Assembly (NCBI GenBank): GCA_030694465.1 | Contig: JAUXYJ010000079.1 | Coordinates: 62,001-126,000 of the forward strand | DNA: 64,000 nt | Reading direction: 5' to 3' | DNA from: Deltaproteobacteria bacterium | GTDB lineage: Bacteria > Myxococcota_A > Polyangia > Polyangiales > Ga0077539 | Shown: in pieces, positions 17,253-26,495 of the stretch | How positions within the stretch are numbered: position 1 is the first letter of the stretch | Layout of the letters: each line of letters starts with the position of its first letter | Translations under genes and position numbers: made by a program | The notes under the pieces: model-generated | What the model was told of the DNA's origin: nothing | Seen by the model: the letters and a program-made list of their open reading frames with translations, nothing else | Database searches by the model: none

Positions 17253-18800
17253 TTATTCGACGGACTTGCGTGCGCGCAGCACGGCGACGCCTACAAGAAT
17301 TGCGGCCAACGGCACGAGGCCGAGGGCGTACCAGCGGATGAGTTTGATGGACTCTTGCGAGATGAGCAGCGCCGAGGAGTTGGCTGGGCGCGGAGGCACA
17401 TCCACGAGGTCGTCGCGCTCAAGCAACCAGCCCACGGCCGCTTGCAACAGCGCTGCGTCCGCGAAGCGCGCACGAAACCCGAGGCTCATCGCCTCGTTGG
17501 TCACGAGATAGCTAAACGAAAACACGGCGATGCGACCATTGGCACGGTGGCCCACGCGAGGCCGAACATTGGCAAATCGCGATGCAAGCGCGAGGTCGAT
17601 GGGACCGGTGATGTCCGCGCCGTCGCGGCGCAGGGCGCCATCGCGGACAGCCTCGAGCTCGCCGGTCTCGCCCCACGCCGAGGGGGTCGTCCTGAGAAGC
17701 GATTCTGCCTGTGAATTTGCAGCAGGAAGCACCTGCAGCGCGCGGGCTGTTCGCACGAGCACTTGTGCGTCGATGCCGCGCAGGTTGCGCGAGATCTCGT
17801 GCGCGCCGAAGTCTCCCGCGGTGAAGACCATCGGCGGGAGATTCTCTAAAAGATGCTCTGGATCAGACTCGACGACGACGGAGCGAGTGGCCTCGATTCC
17901 GGCCTCGCGCAGGACCGACTCGAGGCCTGTCTGCGCGTGGCGTCGCTCGACGAAGTTGGGATCGAGTAGAACGAGCAGGTTGCCCCCTGCGCGCGCATAG
18001 CGGAGCACGCGAGCGGCCTCGCCCTCGGTGAACGCTTGTCGTGGTCCAGCGATCAAGAGCGCGTCGCAGTCGGCCGGTACGGCGGTCGCGCCACGGATCG
18101 TGACCTCTCGCGCGGTGATGTTGTCGTGCTCAAGGTCTTGGACAAAGAGCTGCATGGACTCGTCGGTCCCGGACATCGGCACCTCGTCGTGCCCCTTGCT
18201 TACGCACAGGGTCGGCCGATCGGTGCGCGCGATCGCAACCAGCGCGCTGGTGAGGGCACGCTCGACTGTGACTCTCGCGCTCGCGATGCGGTCTGCGGCC
18301 GAACGGTCTGCGCCGTTTTGCACAGCGTCTCCGAGGGCGGCGAGCTGGTCTCGCTTGATCTCAAGGTGTCGCTCTCCGCGCACGATCACGATGCCAGCCT
18401 CGGCGGCGACGTCGCTGGTGGACGAGCGCGTCGCGCGCAGTCCGTAGCGCTGCGCAAACGCGACAAAGGCTTCTCGCTGTCGGTCAGGATCGAGCGTGCG
18501 CACGGTGATCTTGGGCGTGAGCGCCCGGTAGCGCTCGGCGAGCTCTACGGCGTCGCGCCATTGGGCCTCTGCGCGACCCAAAAGCACAACGATTTCAACA
18601 GGTTCGCGTGTACTGCGCGCGACCTGCTGTGACCGCGGTGAGAGCGTAAACAATCCCGCCCGCGTCCAGTCAAACCGGCGATAGTGGCGCGCAGCGAGGA
18701 CGTTGATGATGCCAAAAAGGACGAGCGCCAAGAGCGCTGCGGTGGGCGCGCCTGCGAGGCGCTCGAGCCATTGAGAGGGCTTCGAAGTGGCTTTACTCAT
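17253..18800 (-). CDS. gldG: GldG-like ABC transport auxiliary protein
   Basis: A 515-residue protein with an N-terminal membrane segment (ALLALVLFGIINVLAARHY), a long extracytoplasmic domain and a C-terminal membrane segment (YALGLVPLAAILVGVAVL). The start of the soluble part (RFDWTRAGLFTLSPRSQQV) is a hallmark of the GldG/IFT52-like family, as is the acidic CDALLIAGPRQAFTEGEAARVLRYARAGGNLLVLLDP. It is the substrate-facing partner of the GldA/GldF ABC transporter. Just 3 nt separate it from gldF and 12 nt from the DUF4340 gene. The name rests on family resemblance; gliding itself is not shown. Confidence 0.8.
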   Translation of the reverse strand: MSKATSKPSQWLERLAGAPTAALLALVLFGIINVLAARHYRRFDWTRAGLFTLSPRSQQVARSTREPVEIVVLLGRAEAQWRDAVELAERYRALTPKITVRTLDPDRQREAFVAFAQRYGLRATRSSTSDVAAEAGIVIVRGERHLEIKRDQLAALGDAVQNGADRSAADRIASARVTVERALTSALVAIARTDRPTLCVSKGHDEVPMSGTDESMQLFVQDLEHDNITAREVTIRGATAVPADCDALLIAGPRQAFTEGEAARVLRYARAGGNLLVLLDPNFVERRHAQTGLESVLREAGIEATRSVVVESDPEHLLENLPPMVFTAGDFGAHEISRNLRGIDAQVLVRTARALQVLPAANSQAESLLRTTPSAWGETGELEAVRDGALRRDGADITGPIDLALASRFANVRPRVGHRANGRIAVFSFSYLVTNEAMSLGFRARFADAALLQAAVGWLLERDDLVDVPPRPANSSALLISQESIKLIRWYALGLVPLAAILVGVAVLRARKSVE

Positions 18801-18803
18801 CGG

Positions 18804-19553
18804 TCACTGCACTCCTTTGCGAAGCTGCAACACGCGCGTGGTCTGAAAGAGCGCCACCGCGGCGATGCTCACGTAGAAGAACACGCGACGCGAGTCGACG
18901 ACGCCGACGGCGAACTCTTCCATGTGTTCCCACTGGTTGAGATACGAGAAGAAGGCCTGTTGGGCTTCGCTCTCAAAAACGTACTTGCCCAGCCCCGCAA
19001 GAAAGAGCCCGCTCGTGAGGGCAAACGCGAGGACAAACGCGGTGACCTGGGAGCGCGCCATGGCGCTTGCGAGCACGCCGAGAGAGATCAGCGCGGCCCC
19101 GAGCAAGAACGTCCCGAAGTACGACGCGCCGAGCGCACCCCAATCAATGGGGCCAAATTTGCGCAGCACCATCGCGTACAAAATCGTGGGCGCCCAGAGC
19201 ACGACGTACACCGTGAGCGCTGAGAAATACTTGCCCAAGACGACCTCGATGTCGCGAACGGGCGCGGTCATGAGTGACTCAAAGGTCCCGCTTCGGCGCT
19301 CTTCGGCGAACGCGCGCATGGTGAGCGCGGGGCAGAAGAGCAGGATGGGCAGGAAGTACAAGATCGAGCCGCCGAACAAGAGCTGCATGGGCCCGCGCGT
19401 GCCCGAGATCTCGGGGTTGGCGGCGAACTGCTGGAGGAGCAGCAGAAAGGTACCGCCGTTCCACAAGAGAAAAACCACGAGAATCACGTATGCGAGCGGC
19501 GTGTAAAAGTGTGCCGCGAGCTCGCGCTTATAGATCGCCCAGGTGACTCTCAC
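18804..19553 (-). CDS. gldF: ABC transporter permease (GldF-like)
   Basis: A 249-residue permease with six hydrophobic segments, beginning WAIYKRELAAHFYTPLAYVILVVF, the usual opening of ABC-2 GldF/NatB-like permeases. The conserved TMRAFAEERRSGTFESLMTAPV segment lies between segments 2 and 3. Its start overlaps the stop of the ATPase gene (ATGA at 19550-19553), so the two subunits are coupled in translation. It forms the membrane channel for the adjacent ATPase. Confidence 0.88.
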   Translation of the reverse strand: MRVTWAIYKRELAAHFYTPLAYVILVVFLLWNGGTFLLLLQQFAANPEISGTRGPMQLLFGGSILYFLPILLFCPALTMRAFAEERRSGTFESLMTAPVRDIEVVLGKYFSALTVYVVLWAPTILYAMVLRKFGPIDWGALGASYFGTFLLGAALISLGVLASAMARSQVTAFVLAFALTSGLFLAGLGKYVFESEAQQAFFSYLNQWEHMEEFAVGVVDSRRVFFYVSIAAVALFQTTRVLQLRKGVQ

Positions 19554-20581
19554 GTTGTCGCTCCGTCTGATTTCTCGTTGTCGTCTGCGTCGCTCGTGGG
19601 CGCCTCCGCGGCGGTCTCTTCAAGGGCCCTGTCCGTGGTGGTGAGCTCACGAAACACGTCCTCGAGGCTCCGTGTCTCGACCGAGACCTCGCGCACGCCG
19701 AGCCCGGCCGAGACCATCGCGGCCACGAGCTGCTCGATCTTTGGCGCGATCTCTCCCTCTGCCTGCTCGATCGAAACGGTCAGCGAAAACACAGCTTCAT
19801 CGCGCACTACGACGTCACCCGTAGCGACGGTCAGACCTTGGATCTCGCCCACGATCTCGCGCGCCTTCGCGTGGTCCCCTCGCAGCGTGAGCGAAGCGCT
19901 GTGGGAGCTGCTCAGCGATCGCTGGATCTCATCGAGGCTGCCCGCTGCCGCGACGCGGCCCTGTCGCAAGATAATCACGCGCCCACACATGGCCTCGACC
20001 TCGGGCAAGATGTGCGTCGAGAGCACGATGGTCTGTTCGCCGCCGAGCGATTTGATCAGCTCACGGACCTCAATAATTTGGTTGGGATCCAAGCTCGCCG
20101 TGGGCTCATCGAGGATGAGCACGGACGGCTCTGCGACGAGCGCGTCCGCGAGCGCCACGCGCTGCCGATAGCCCTTGGAGAGCTCACCGATGAGCCATTT
20201 GGCCCGGTCAGCGGTCTGCGTGAGCTCCATCGCGCGATCGACCGCGCGTTTGCGGGCGGCGCCGCCTCGGATTCCTTTGATCTCGGCGCGAAACGCTAAG
20301 AACTCGCGCACCCGGAGCTCGGGATACAGCGGCGTGCTCTCGGGCATGTACCCGATTTTGGCGCGCGCCTGCAGAGAGCTCTCTTGCACGTCAAGGCCAT
20401 CGATCGAGATCGACCCCGAGGTCGGGGGCAAAAAGCCTGACATCATCCGGAGCGTGGTGCTCTTGCCGGCGCCATTGGGCCCTAAGAAACCGACGATTTC
20501 GCCCTTAGGGATCTCAAACGAAATGCTGTCGACAGCCGGGCGTCCGGCATAGGTCTTGGTCAGCTCGGTGGCGACAATCAC
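19550..20581 (-). CDS. gldA: ABC transporter ATP-binding protein (GldA-like)
   Basis: A 343-residue ATPase with Walker A GPNGAGKST, the signature GELSKGYRQRV (the LSKGY form found in GldA/NatA-type ATPases), Walker B SVLILDEPTASLDP and the H-loop STHILPEVEAM. The last 80 residues form an extra domain after the ATPase, ending in a Thr/Glu-rich tail. The GTG at 20581 is used because GGAG lies 8 nt upstream. It heads the operon gldA-gldF-gldG-DUF4340. A 13-bp-period direct repeat lies just upstream. Confidence 0.92.
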   Translation of the reverse strand: MIVATELTKTYAGRPAVDSISFEIPKGEIVGFLGPNGAGKSTTLRMMSGFLPPTSGSISIDGLDVQESSLQARAKIGYMPESTPLYPELRVREFLAFRAEIKGIRGGAARKRAVDRAMELTQTADRAKWLIGELSKGYRQRVALADALVAEPSVLILDEPTASLDPNQIIEVRELIKSLGGEQTIVLSTHILPEVEAMCGRVIILRQGRVAAAGSLDEIQRSLSSSHSASLTLRGDHAKAREIVGEIQGLTVATGDVVVRDEAVFSLTVSIEQAEGEIAPKIEQLVAAMVSAGLGVREVSVETRSLEDVFRELTTTDRALEETAAEAPTSDADDNEKSDGATT

Positions 20582-20597
20582 GAGTGAGTCTCCATGG

Positions 20598-20621
20598 CGT
20601 TGCGGTCCCTCGTTGCGGTCC
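20598..20621. repeat. 11-bp exact direct repeat upstream of gldA
   Basis: CGTTGCGGTCC occurs at 20598-20608 and again at 20611-20621, a 13-bp period. It sits 16-40 nt before the gldA start, in the leader or promoter region. This position fits an operator, but no regulator can be named. Confidence 0.5.
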
Positions 20622-21095
20622 TAGGCAGAGAGATTTGCAACCGCTCAGGACAAAAATGATTCAGTTAATTCGCCGGGTTAGCCCCGATCGATCCACGCGA
20701 CCGTGCGACTGGACCGAGTGGGCTTTACCACGAATCTGCGCAGAGAATTGGCGCACTTGGGAGCGCTTTTGGCATCTCTCGGTCCATGGCAGTCTTCGTC
20801 GCGGGTGCGGTCGTATCTCTTCTGGCAGTCGATTTTTACGCCCTGATGATTCGGCGTACACGCCGGTGAGCTCTCGTGACTGGCCGCAATGAGCTGGTCT
20901 CGATGGACCTTGGGTCGCGGGGATTGGAGTGCGTACTGTGATGGGCTCCGTGAGCTAAAGGCACAGCGCGCCATGAACGATCCTCCCTCGCCTCGCATCA
21001 CAACCTCTCGTCTGGCTGGCACGACGTCGGCCGACAAATCCTCGGACTCCGTGGAGCGCGCACGCGTGCCCACTCCGGCGGATGGAGGTTCGGCG
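20622..21095. other. Intergenic region between gldA and ECF sigma gene
   Basis: About 470 bases between divergent genes. It contains an AT-rich stretch (20655-20682) that may hold the gldA promoter. The frame of the ECF gene stays open back to 20889, but that part has no ribosome site and low protein-like character. No tRNA or repeat array was seen. Confidence 0.45.
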
Positions 21096-21740
21096 ATGGG
21101 CGCAGCAACTCTTACATCAATCACCACACTGCCCAGCACCATGGCGCAAGACGAGGGCTCTCCGAGCTACGTGCGGCGCGCGATCGCAGGCGAAGCAGCA
21201 GGCTTTCGTGAGCTCTACGCGAGACACAAGCGCGACGTTGCGCGGCTCGTCATGCGAATGGTGGGCCCACGGGCGGACCTCGAGGACGTGGTCCAAGAGG
21301 TGTTTGTGCAGGTGTTTCGCTCGCTGGGGGCTTTTCGCGGGGACGCGAGGTTCACGACCTGGCTGCATCGTGTGACCGTCAATGTGTCCTTGATGTACCT
21401 GCGCGCGCAGCGGTCTCGCCCTCAGCTCTCGCGTCAGAGCAGCCCACCCGAGACCCCTTCACCCGAGAACGAGTCCCCCGCGGTCGCGGCGGCCACCGCA
21501 GAGCGACTGCGCGCCCTGTATGCCATCCTGGACACGATCTCTGAGAAAAAACGCACGGTGTTTGTTCTCCACGACCTTGAGGGCGTCAGCGCCCAAGAGA
21601 TCTCGCAGCTCGTGGGAGCGCCGGTGTTGACCGTGCGAACACGGCTCTTTTATGCCCGGCGAGAGATCTACGCAGCCATGGCACAGAGCCCCGCCCTCGA
21701 CGCGATCGCAAGCGATCTGTTGAGCCAGCGAGATGAGTAA
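21096..21740 (+). CDS. ECF-type RNA polymerase sigma factor
   Basis: A 214-residue sigma-70-family protein. Region 2 runs from about 25 to 95 (FRELYARHKRDVARLVMRMV, DLEDVVQEVFVQVFRSLGAF, TWLHRVTVNVSLMYLRA) and region 4 from about 140 (LDTISEKKRTVFVLHDLEGVSAQEISQLVGAPVLTVRTRLFYARRE). It directs RNA polymerase to a specific promoter set. I chose the ATG at 21096, preceded by GGAGG 7 nt upstream, over an in-frame ATG at 20973 with no good ribosome site. The FecR-like gene 16 nt downstream is probably its anti-sigma partner. Confidence 0.9.
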   Translation: MGAATLTSITTLPSTMAQDEGSPSYVRRAIAGEAAGFRELYARHKRDVARLVMRMVGPRADLEDVVQEVFVQVFRSLGAFRGDARFTTWLHRVTVNVSLMYLRAQRSRPQLSRQSSPPETPSPENESPAVAAATAERLRALYAILDTISEKKRTVFVLHDLEGVSAQEISQLVGAPVLTVRTRLFYARREIYAAMAQSPALDAIASDLLSQRDE

Positions 21741-21756
21741 CTTGAGGAGCCACGCC

Positions 21757-23295
21757 ATGTCGCACCACCCTACCCAACAAGATCTCTATGCGCGCACGAC
21801 CGACGCGCTCAAGCACGCAAAGCAGTGCAGCGACTGCGCGCTCGCGCTGAGCCGACTGTCGTGTGGTCGCTCGCTCATTGAGAGCGCTCAGCGCGCGGAC
21901 ACGGCCGTCGTAGACTGGGACTCACTGGACGCCGCGGTGCTCTCGCACGTCGAGTCCGCGGTCGAACACGTGCGCGCAGAGCGAAAGAGAAGCGCTCAGC
22001 GATCACGATTTGTGCAGAGCCTGGGATTCTCGGTAGCGATCGCCGCTGCGGGTCTTTTGGTCTTTCGTGGCCGTGGCGGTCACGTCGATCAACCGCAAGA
22101 GCGCGCAGTCGCGACGCATCACGCATCGCAGAGCGCTGGCGGCGAGGCCATTTTGCCTGCGATCCCGGTCAATGCTTGGGCCGAAGCGCGCGTGTTGTTG
22201 GTGGCTGGAGAGGTGTTGACTGTACGAGACGGCGTGCCGAGCGAGGCGTTGAGCAGCGCGACGCATTTGCGAGCAGGGGCTCGTGTTCGGGGAACGAGCG
22301 CGGCCTCGCGCGCGGTGATCGCGACGTCGGCTGGGCAGAGGATCGACAGCCGCGGCGAGAGCCAAGTAGAGCTCGCGCGGTTGGACCCGAGCGATGGACG
22401 CAGCACCCTTGAGCGGGGCGAAGCGCGCGTGGACGTAGAGGCCAACAGCGGGCGCCTCATGCTCGCCGCCCACCAGTGGAACATCACCGCGAAGCACGGC
22501 GCATTTGTTGCGAAAATCGAGGGAGAATCCGTGCGATTGCGCGTGTTGTCCGGCGTCGTCGATTGCGCACATGCGCAGGGACAGCCCGAGCGGGTAGCCC
22601 CAGGACAAGAGCTGTTGTTGGACAAGCACGGGCGACGATCGATCGTCGCGGCGGCTTCGCACAACGACGACCTCGCGCTGGACACGCAGGCGCTTCACGG
22701 CGCGATTGACGGCGAGCTACTCGCGGTTCCGGCGCTGGCTGAGGGGACCTCGCTGCAGTTGGCTGGGGGGATCTTGCTCCCGGGCAATACTCGCGCGATG
22801 CGCGTGCGAGCGGTGCAGCATCTTGAAGCTTCATTGGGGAGCGAGCGGTGGACGCTTACCCTCGACCCACGCGCGCACACGATGGCTCCCCCGGCCTGGC
22901 AACCAGAGCGCACCGCGGCGAGCAATCTACCTGTAAATTTGCAGACACAACGTGCAGCCCGGACGAGCCCTGTGCCCACCTCGCACGCGACGCGCGAGAC
23001 GCTCACCTCGACCACCGTGCCTCCCGAGGCGCAGGCTGGATTGCGCGCTGTACAGCGCATGCTCGGCTCGCGCACACGACACTGTTTTGAACGCTGTGAG
23101 CGCAACGCCACCTGCGGTGAGACCTCGGGGATCGCGGCCATCGTCGATCTAGACGCCGCGGGACGTGTCTCGAGTGTGCGACTCGAGGGGGCTCCGAGCG
23201 GTGATCTCTCGACGTGCATCGAGCGCGAAGTGCGCGCGACGTGGCTCCCGACGCTCGCGAACAACCGCGTAAATCTCGGGCGATTCGCTCGCTAA
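21757..23295 (+). CDS. FecR-like membrane protein, probable anti-sigma factor
   Basis: A 512-residue protein. The N-terminus (1-85) is cytosolic with two Cys-containing motifs (HAKQCSDCALALSRLSCG), similar to a zinc anti-sigma fold. A membrane segment follows (GFSVAIAAAGLLVF). Then comes a FecR-type domain (about 150-270) with LERGEARVDVEANSGRLML and WNITAKHGAFVAKI. The C-terminal 80 residues (MLGSRTRHCFERCERNATCG to CIEREVRATWLPT) resemble the C-terminal module of AgmX/TonB-C-like proteins. The ATG at 21757 has GAGGAG upstream. Paired with the ECF gene it likely senses an envelope signal. Confidence 0.75.
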   Translation: MSHHPTQQDLYARTTDALKHAKQCSDCALALSRLSCGRSLIESAQRADTAVVDWDSLDAAVLSHVESAVEHVRAERKRSAQRSRFVQSLGFSVAIAAAGLLVFRGRGGHVDQPQERAVATHHASQSAGGEAILPAIPVNAWAEARVLLVAGEVLTVRDGVPSEALSSATHLRAGARVRGTSAASRAVIATSAGQRIDSRGESQVELARLDPSDGRSTLERGEARVDVEANSGRLMLAAHQWNITAKHGAFVAKIEGESVRLRVLSGVVDCAHAQGQPERVAPGQELLLDKHGRRSIVAAASHNDDLALDTQALHGAIDGELLAVPALAEGTSLQLAGGILLPGNTRAMRVRAVQHLEASLGSERWTLTLDPRAHTMAPPAWQPERTAASNLPVNLQTQRAARTSPVPTSHATRETLTSTTVPPEAQAGLRAVQRMLGSRTRHCFERCERNATCGETSGIAAIVDLDAAGRVSSVRLEGAPSGDLSTCIEREVRATWLPTLANNRVNLGRFAR

Positions 23296-23296
23296 T

Positions 23297-24484
23297 TCAG
23301 CGCGCCAAGAGATGGTAGGGCGGCAAGCCCACAGACCACCCCGTGGCATCACGGAGCGAGCCATCGTGTGCGTTAAAAGCCAGCACACGCGACGGTCTTC
23401 GTAGCCCTTCGGAGCCGCGATCTCCCACATAGATCACGCCGTCAGATCCGCGGACTGGCGCGGTGAGCGCGTACTCGGGGACCTCGTACCAGGTGCGGGT
23501 CAGACGTTGCTGCGTGACCGACCACTCGACCAAGCGCGTCGCAGCGACACGCATCTGGCCATCACGCGTGGGCTCGGTCATCACGACGATGAGCAGTCGA
23601 TCCGAGTCGAGCGAGAGAATGTGCAGCGGATTTCCTCGTAGCGTGAGCTCATCGACGAGGGTTCGTTCGACGACGAGCGTGCGGGTATTGACCCGTACAA
23701 CGCCGCCATCGCCGAGCACATCCAGCGCGCCCGCGCACGGCACATCCAGCACGCCGTCGTGCAGCGCCGGTTGCCCAAACGGGTTGCCCAGCGGCAGCTC
23801 AATGGCATCGATGGTGGGGGTCGACGGATCGACGTCCATCAGCGCGCGGGACTGCAAGTCCACCACGGCGACCGCTCCGCGCACACGCTCGCTAAGCCTC
23901 GCGAGGTCCAGACGTTGAAGCGTCACAAAAGCGTGCGTGGCGTCGGTCACGATGGCGTACGGGCTCGCCTCGGGCGAAGCGCCGCGAAGCATCGAGAGGT
24001 CTACGTCGGCTACTACCCGCGCCTCTTCGACGTCCCACACGCCCAGCGAAGACTCGGCGTTGCGACTGAAGAGCGCGAGCCTGTCGTCGAGCGCAACGTA
24101 CGCCCTCACGTTGGCCTCGCGATCTGCACGCCGAGGGGACCCGGATCGACGAAGCGTCAGCGAATTTTCAGCGACATCGAAGACATGCAGTTCGTCTCTC
24201 ACGCGCTGCGTGTAGGTCATCGCGACCACACGCGCGCCATGCCACGCCAAGAGCGTGTCGCCAGTCACGGGTCCTAGGCCACGACGCACACAAGGGCCTG
24301 TGGTGGCGATCGCGCAGAGCTCTCCAGACTCATAGTCGCTCGAAGAGACGTAGAGCGTTGTAGGGGCCGACAGCGCGACGCAGGGCCCATCGAGACCGGC
24401 GTCGCTCGAAGGGCTGGACCCACCGCAAGCGTGCAGATGGAGCGCTATTGCTGCGGCGACGAGGGTGCCGGATCGATGTCCCAC
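23297..24484 (-). CDS. Propeller-like lipoprotein paired with a TonB receptor
   Basis: A 395-residue protein with a lipoprotein signal (LVAAAIALHLHAC; lipobox LHAC) followed by a Gly/Ser/Asp linker. The rest is a series of beta-rich repeats (ELHVFDVAENSLTLRR, SLGVWDVEEARVVADVDL, AVAVVDLQSRALMDVD, GVVRVNTRTLVVERTL, RLVEWSVTQQRLTRTW) that look like blades of a beta-propeller. It starts with GTG and overlaps the 3' end of the TonB receptor gene by 40 nt. It probably works with that receptor in binding a ligand at the cell surface. Ligand unknown. Confidence 0.7.
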   Translation of the reverse strand: MGHRSGTLVAAAIALHLHACGGSSPSSDAGLDGPCVALSAPTTLYVSSSDYESGELCAIATTGPCVRRGLGPVTGDTLLAWHGARVVAMTYTQRVRDELHVFDVAENSLTLRRSGSPRRADREANVRAYVALDDRLALFSRNAESSLGVWDVEEARVVADVDLSMLRGASPEASPYAIVTDATHAFVTLQRLDLARLSERVRGAVAVVDLQSRALMDVDPSTPTIDAIELPLGNPFGQPALHDGVLDVPCAGALDVLGDGGVVRVNTRTLVVERTLVDELTLRGNPLHILSLDSDRLLIVVMTEPTRDGQMRVAATRLVEWSVTQQRLTRTWYEVPEYALTAPVRGSDGVIYVGDRGSEGLRRPSRVLAFNAHDGSLRDATGWSVGLPPYHLLAR

Positions 24485-26487
24485 GACAGAGAGAAGTACA
24501 CTGAGCGAGAGGCGATTGGATAGCCCACGAAGTCCGCGATCGCCGCGCGGGTGACGGTCGAGGCTACGGTGATTTCGCCGGACCGGGCGTCTAGAAGGTT
24601 GCTCGCTTCGAGCGCGGCGCTCATGCCTCGGATCCAGTGAATATCCACGTGGATCGCTGCACCAAGCAACGCGCGGGCGGGTGATGGCGAGAGGTTCGCG
24701 CTGTCGAAGAATAGACCCGCGACGTAGCCGAATGAGCTCTCAAGCGACCACGCTCCGGCGCGGAGGGCCGTGCGCACAAAGAGGTCATGCTCGGGGACAT
24801 TGGGGACTCGTTGGCCGTCCGAGGCGCCGAAGCTCTGGTGCGTCGCGAGGGTCCAAGCGTAGCTCGCGGTGATCTCGGCGCGCGATGTGAGGGTCATGCG
24901 CATTTGCGCTTCGAGGCCACGGATGCTGGCGCCGCGCAGGTTGAGTGCCTTGAGCGCGAGCGCGCTTGTGCGAGTGAGCACGATGAGATCGCGGGCATGT
25001 CGAACGAAGCCTCCGAGCTCGAGCCGCAGGTGGACCGGCCGGGCCCGAAGCGACGCCACCACGGCGCCCTCAACCGATGCGCTCGATTCTTGAACGAGCT
25101 GAGGATTTGCACGCAAATACTCTCCCACACCGTAGAGCTCGACGAGCGAAGGCGCGCGCTCAAGCACCGCCGCTTGCGCACGAACTGCGAGCCACGGTGT
25201 CGCGCTCCACCGCAGGGCGACCCGCGGCGAGAGCAACATGCGCTGCGTCGCAGTGTGCCCTCCGTAGGACTGATCGCTCTGGGCCTCGACTCCGACACCT
25301 GCGCCGAGCAGCCACGCGCCCAGCTGGCTCTCTAGCTCAGCGCCGGCCAGCCCAGACCACCTCGCGTTGCGCGACGCGCCTGCTCCACCGCCGCCGTTGC
25401 TCGTCGCGAAGTCATCGAGACGCGCCCGCAGAACCAGCGCGACGCGCGTGGGGCCCTCTTGCACGCTGAGGGTGCCACCGAGCTCGGGCGCGAGGCCTGC
25501 AGTGAGCGCTCCGGTGCCACCAAGCTCACGCGCGGGGTCCCCGTACACATCTCGGCGGAGCTGCAACGAGACGTGCGGCGCGACGCGGAGAGGCCCTCGG
25601 TGAAGCACCGATCCGAGGTGCAGCAAGCCTCGCCCTTGCGTGAGGTAGGTCCTCGCGTAGCTCGGTGATCCGGGGCCGGGCAGACCGCCCGTACGTGCCG
25701 AGGCCACCCCAGTGAGACACACCTGCGAGACACAGACACGCGAGAGAAGATCAAGGGCGTCGGCGTGAGCGTTGCGACGGATTTGGTCTGGGCGATCGTC
25801 GCGCAGATCGAACGGTGTTGCGCCATCGTCGAAGTAGCGAGAGGTGCCCGAGGTTCCCCTGTAAGATACTGAAACCATTGAAGAAATAGACGCCGTGCGC
25901 CCAGACACCAGTGCGCTGATTCGGCGCTGGTCAAACGCGCCGTAGCCCGCGCTAAGCCAGCCGAGGCTCCGTGTGGACAGCTCGCGGGTGTGCAGCTCGA
26001 TCGTGCCTCCCATGCCCTGCATTCCCAGCCGCAGTGGCGCGGGACCACGGTAGATGTCTGCGCGAGAGAGCAGCGCTGGGGCGAGCTGAGAGAGGTCTAG
26101 CGTGGGCGAGACCGCGTCGTTGAGCACCACGCCGTCGAGCGCCACGGTCACCTGCGAGGTGGGCGCGCCGCGCATCGAGACAAACGAAGGTGCGAGCCCA
26201 TCGCCAGTGCTGCGCGTGTGCACGCCGACGGCCTCGTCGAGCAGGGCGGTCACTGCGGGCGCGGTTCTCCCGCGTTGCGCGAGGTCCACCACGGTCGCGC
26301 TGTAGAGTCGATCTTCGATCGCGCGACGGCGTAGCCGGTCTGCGCGCACGGTGACCCCGGCGGGGTCGTCGTCTGGATCGTGTGGAGCCTGCGTTGAGCC
26401 TTGGCGCGCTTGCGCCCAGAGCGCGGGTGCCCACGTGAGCGCGGCGGTTGCCGCCACAATCCCATGAGCGAGGTGCGCGAGGTTCAC
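24445..26487 (-). CDS. TonB-dependent outer membrane receptor
   Basis: A 680-residue protein with a signal peptide (LAHGIVAATAALTWAPALWAQA), a plug domain (about 40-165: ALLDEAVGVHTRSTGDGLAPSF, SMRGAPTSQVTVALDGVVLND, GMQGMGGTIELHTR) and a 22-strand beta-barrel-like remainder. The plug resembles the BtuB-type receptors for cobalamin or siderophores. It ends FSLSWDIDPAPSSPQQ, so the last barrel strand is followed by a short tail. The GTG start is 8 nt after the SNF2 gene stop, so both are probably co-transcribed. Substrate not predictable. Confidence 0.85.
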   Translation of the reverse strand: MNLAHLAHGIVAATAALTWAPALWAQARQGSTQAPHDPDDDPAGVTVRADRLRRRAIEDRLYSATVVDLAQRGRTAPAVTALLDEAVGVHTRSTGDGLAPSFVSMRGAPTSQVTVALDGVVLNDAVSPTLDLSQLAPALLSRADIYRGPAPLRLGMQGMGGTIELHTRELSTRSLGWLSAGYGAFDQRRISALVSGRTASISSMVSVSYRGTSGTSRYFDDGATPFDLRDDRPDQIRRNAHADALDLLSRVCVSQVCLTGVASARTGGLPGPGSPSYARTYLTQGRGLLHLGSVLHRGPLRVAPHVSLQLRRDVYGDPARELGGTGALTAGLAPELGGTLSVQEGPTRVALVLRARLDDFATSNGGGGAGASRNARWSGLAGAELESQLGAWLLGAGVGVEAQSDQSYGGHTATQRMLLSPRVALRWSATPWLAVRAQAAVLERAPSLVELYGVGEYLRANPQLVQESSASVEGAVVASLRARPVHLRLELGGFVRHARDLIVLTRTSALALKALNLRGASIRGLEAQMRMTLTSRAEITASYAWTLATHQSFGASDGQRVPNVPEHDLFVRTALRAGAWSLESSFGYVAGLFFDSANLSPSPARALLGAAIHVDIHWIRGMSAALEASNLLDARSGEITVASTVTRAAIADFVGYPIASRSVYFSLSWDIDPAPSSPQQ

Positions 26488-26495
26488 GGCCAGGC

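Noticed and set aside
16395..17714. Long open frame (439 codons) on the + strand
   Set aside because: It lies opposite the GldG and DUF4340 genes, has no ribosome site and no family features; it is a GC-rich shadow.
20584..20892. 102-codon + strand frame upstream of the ECF gene
   Set aside because: Not protein-like and overlaps the gldA leader.
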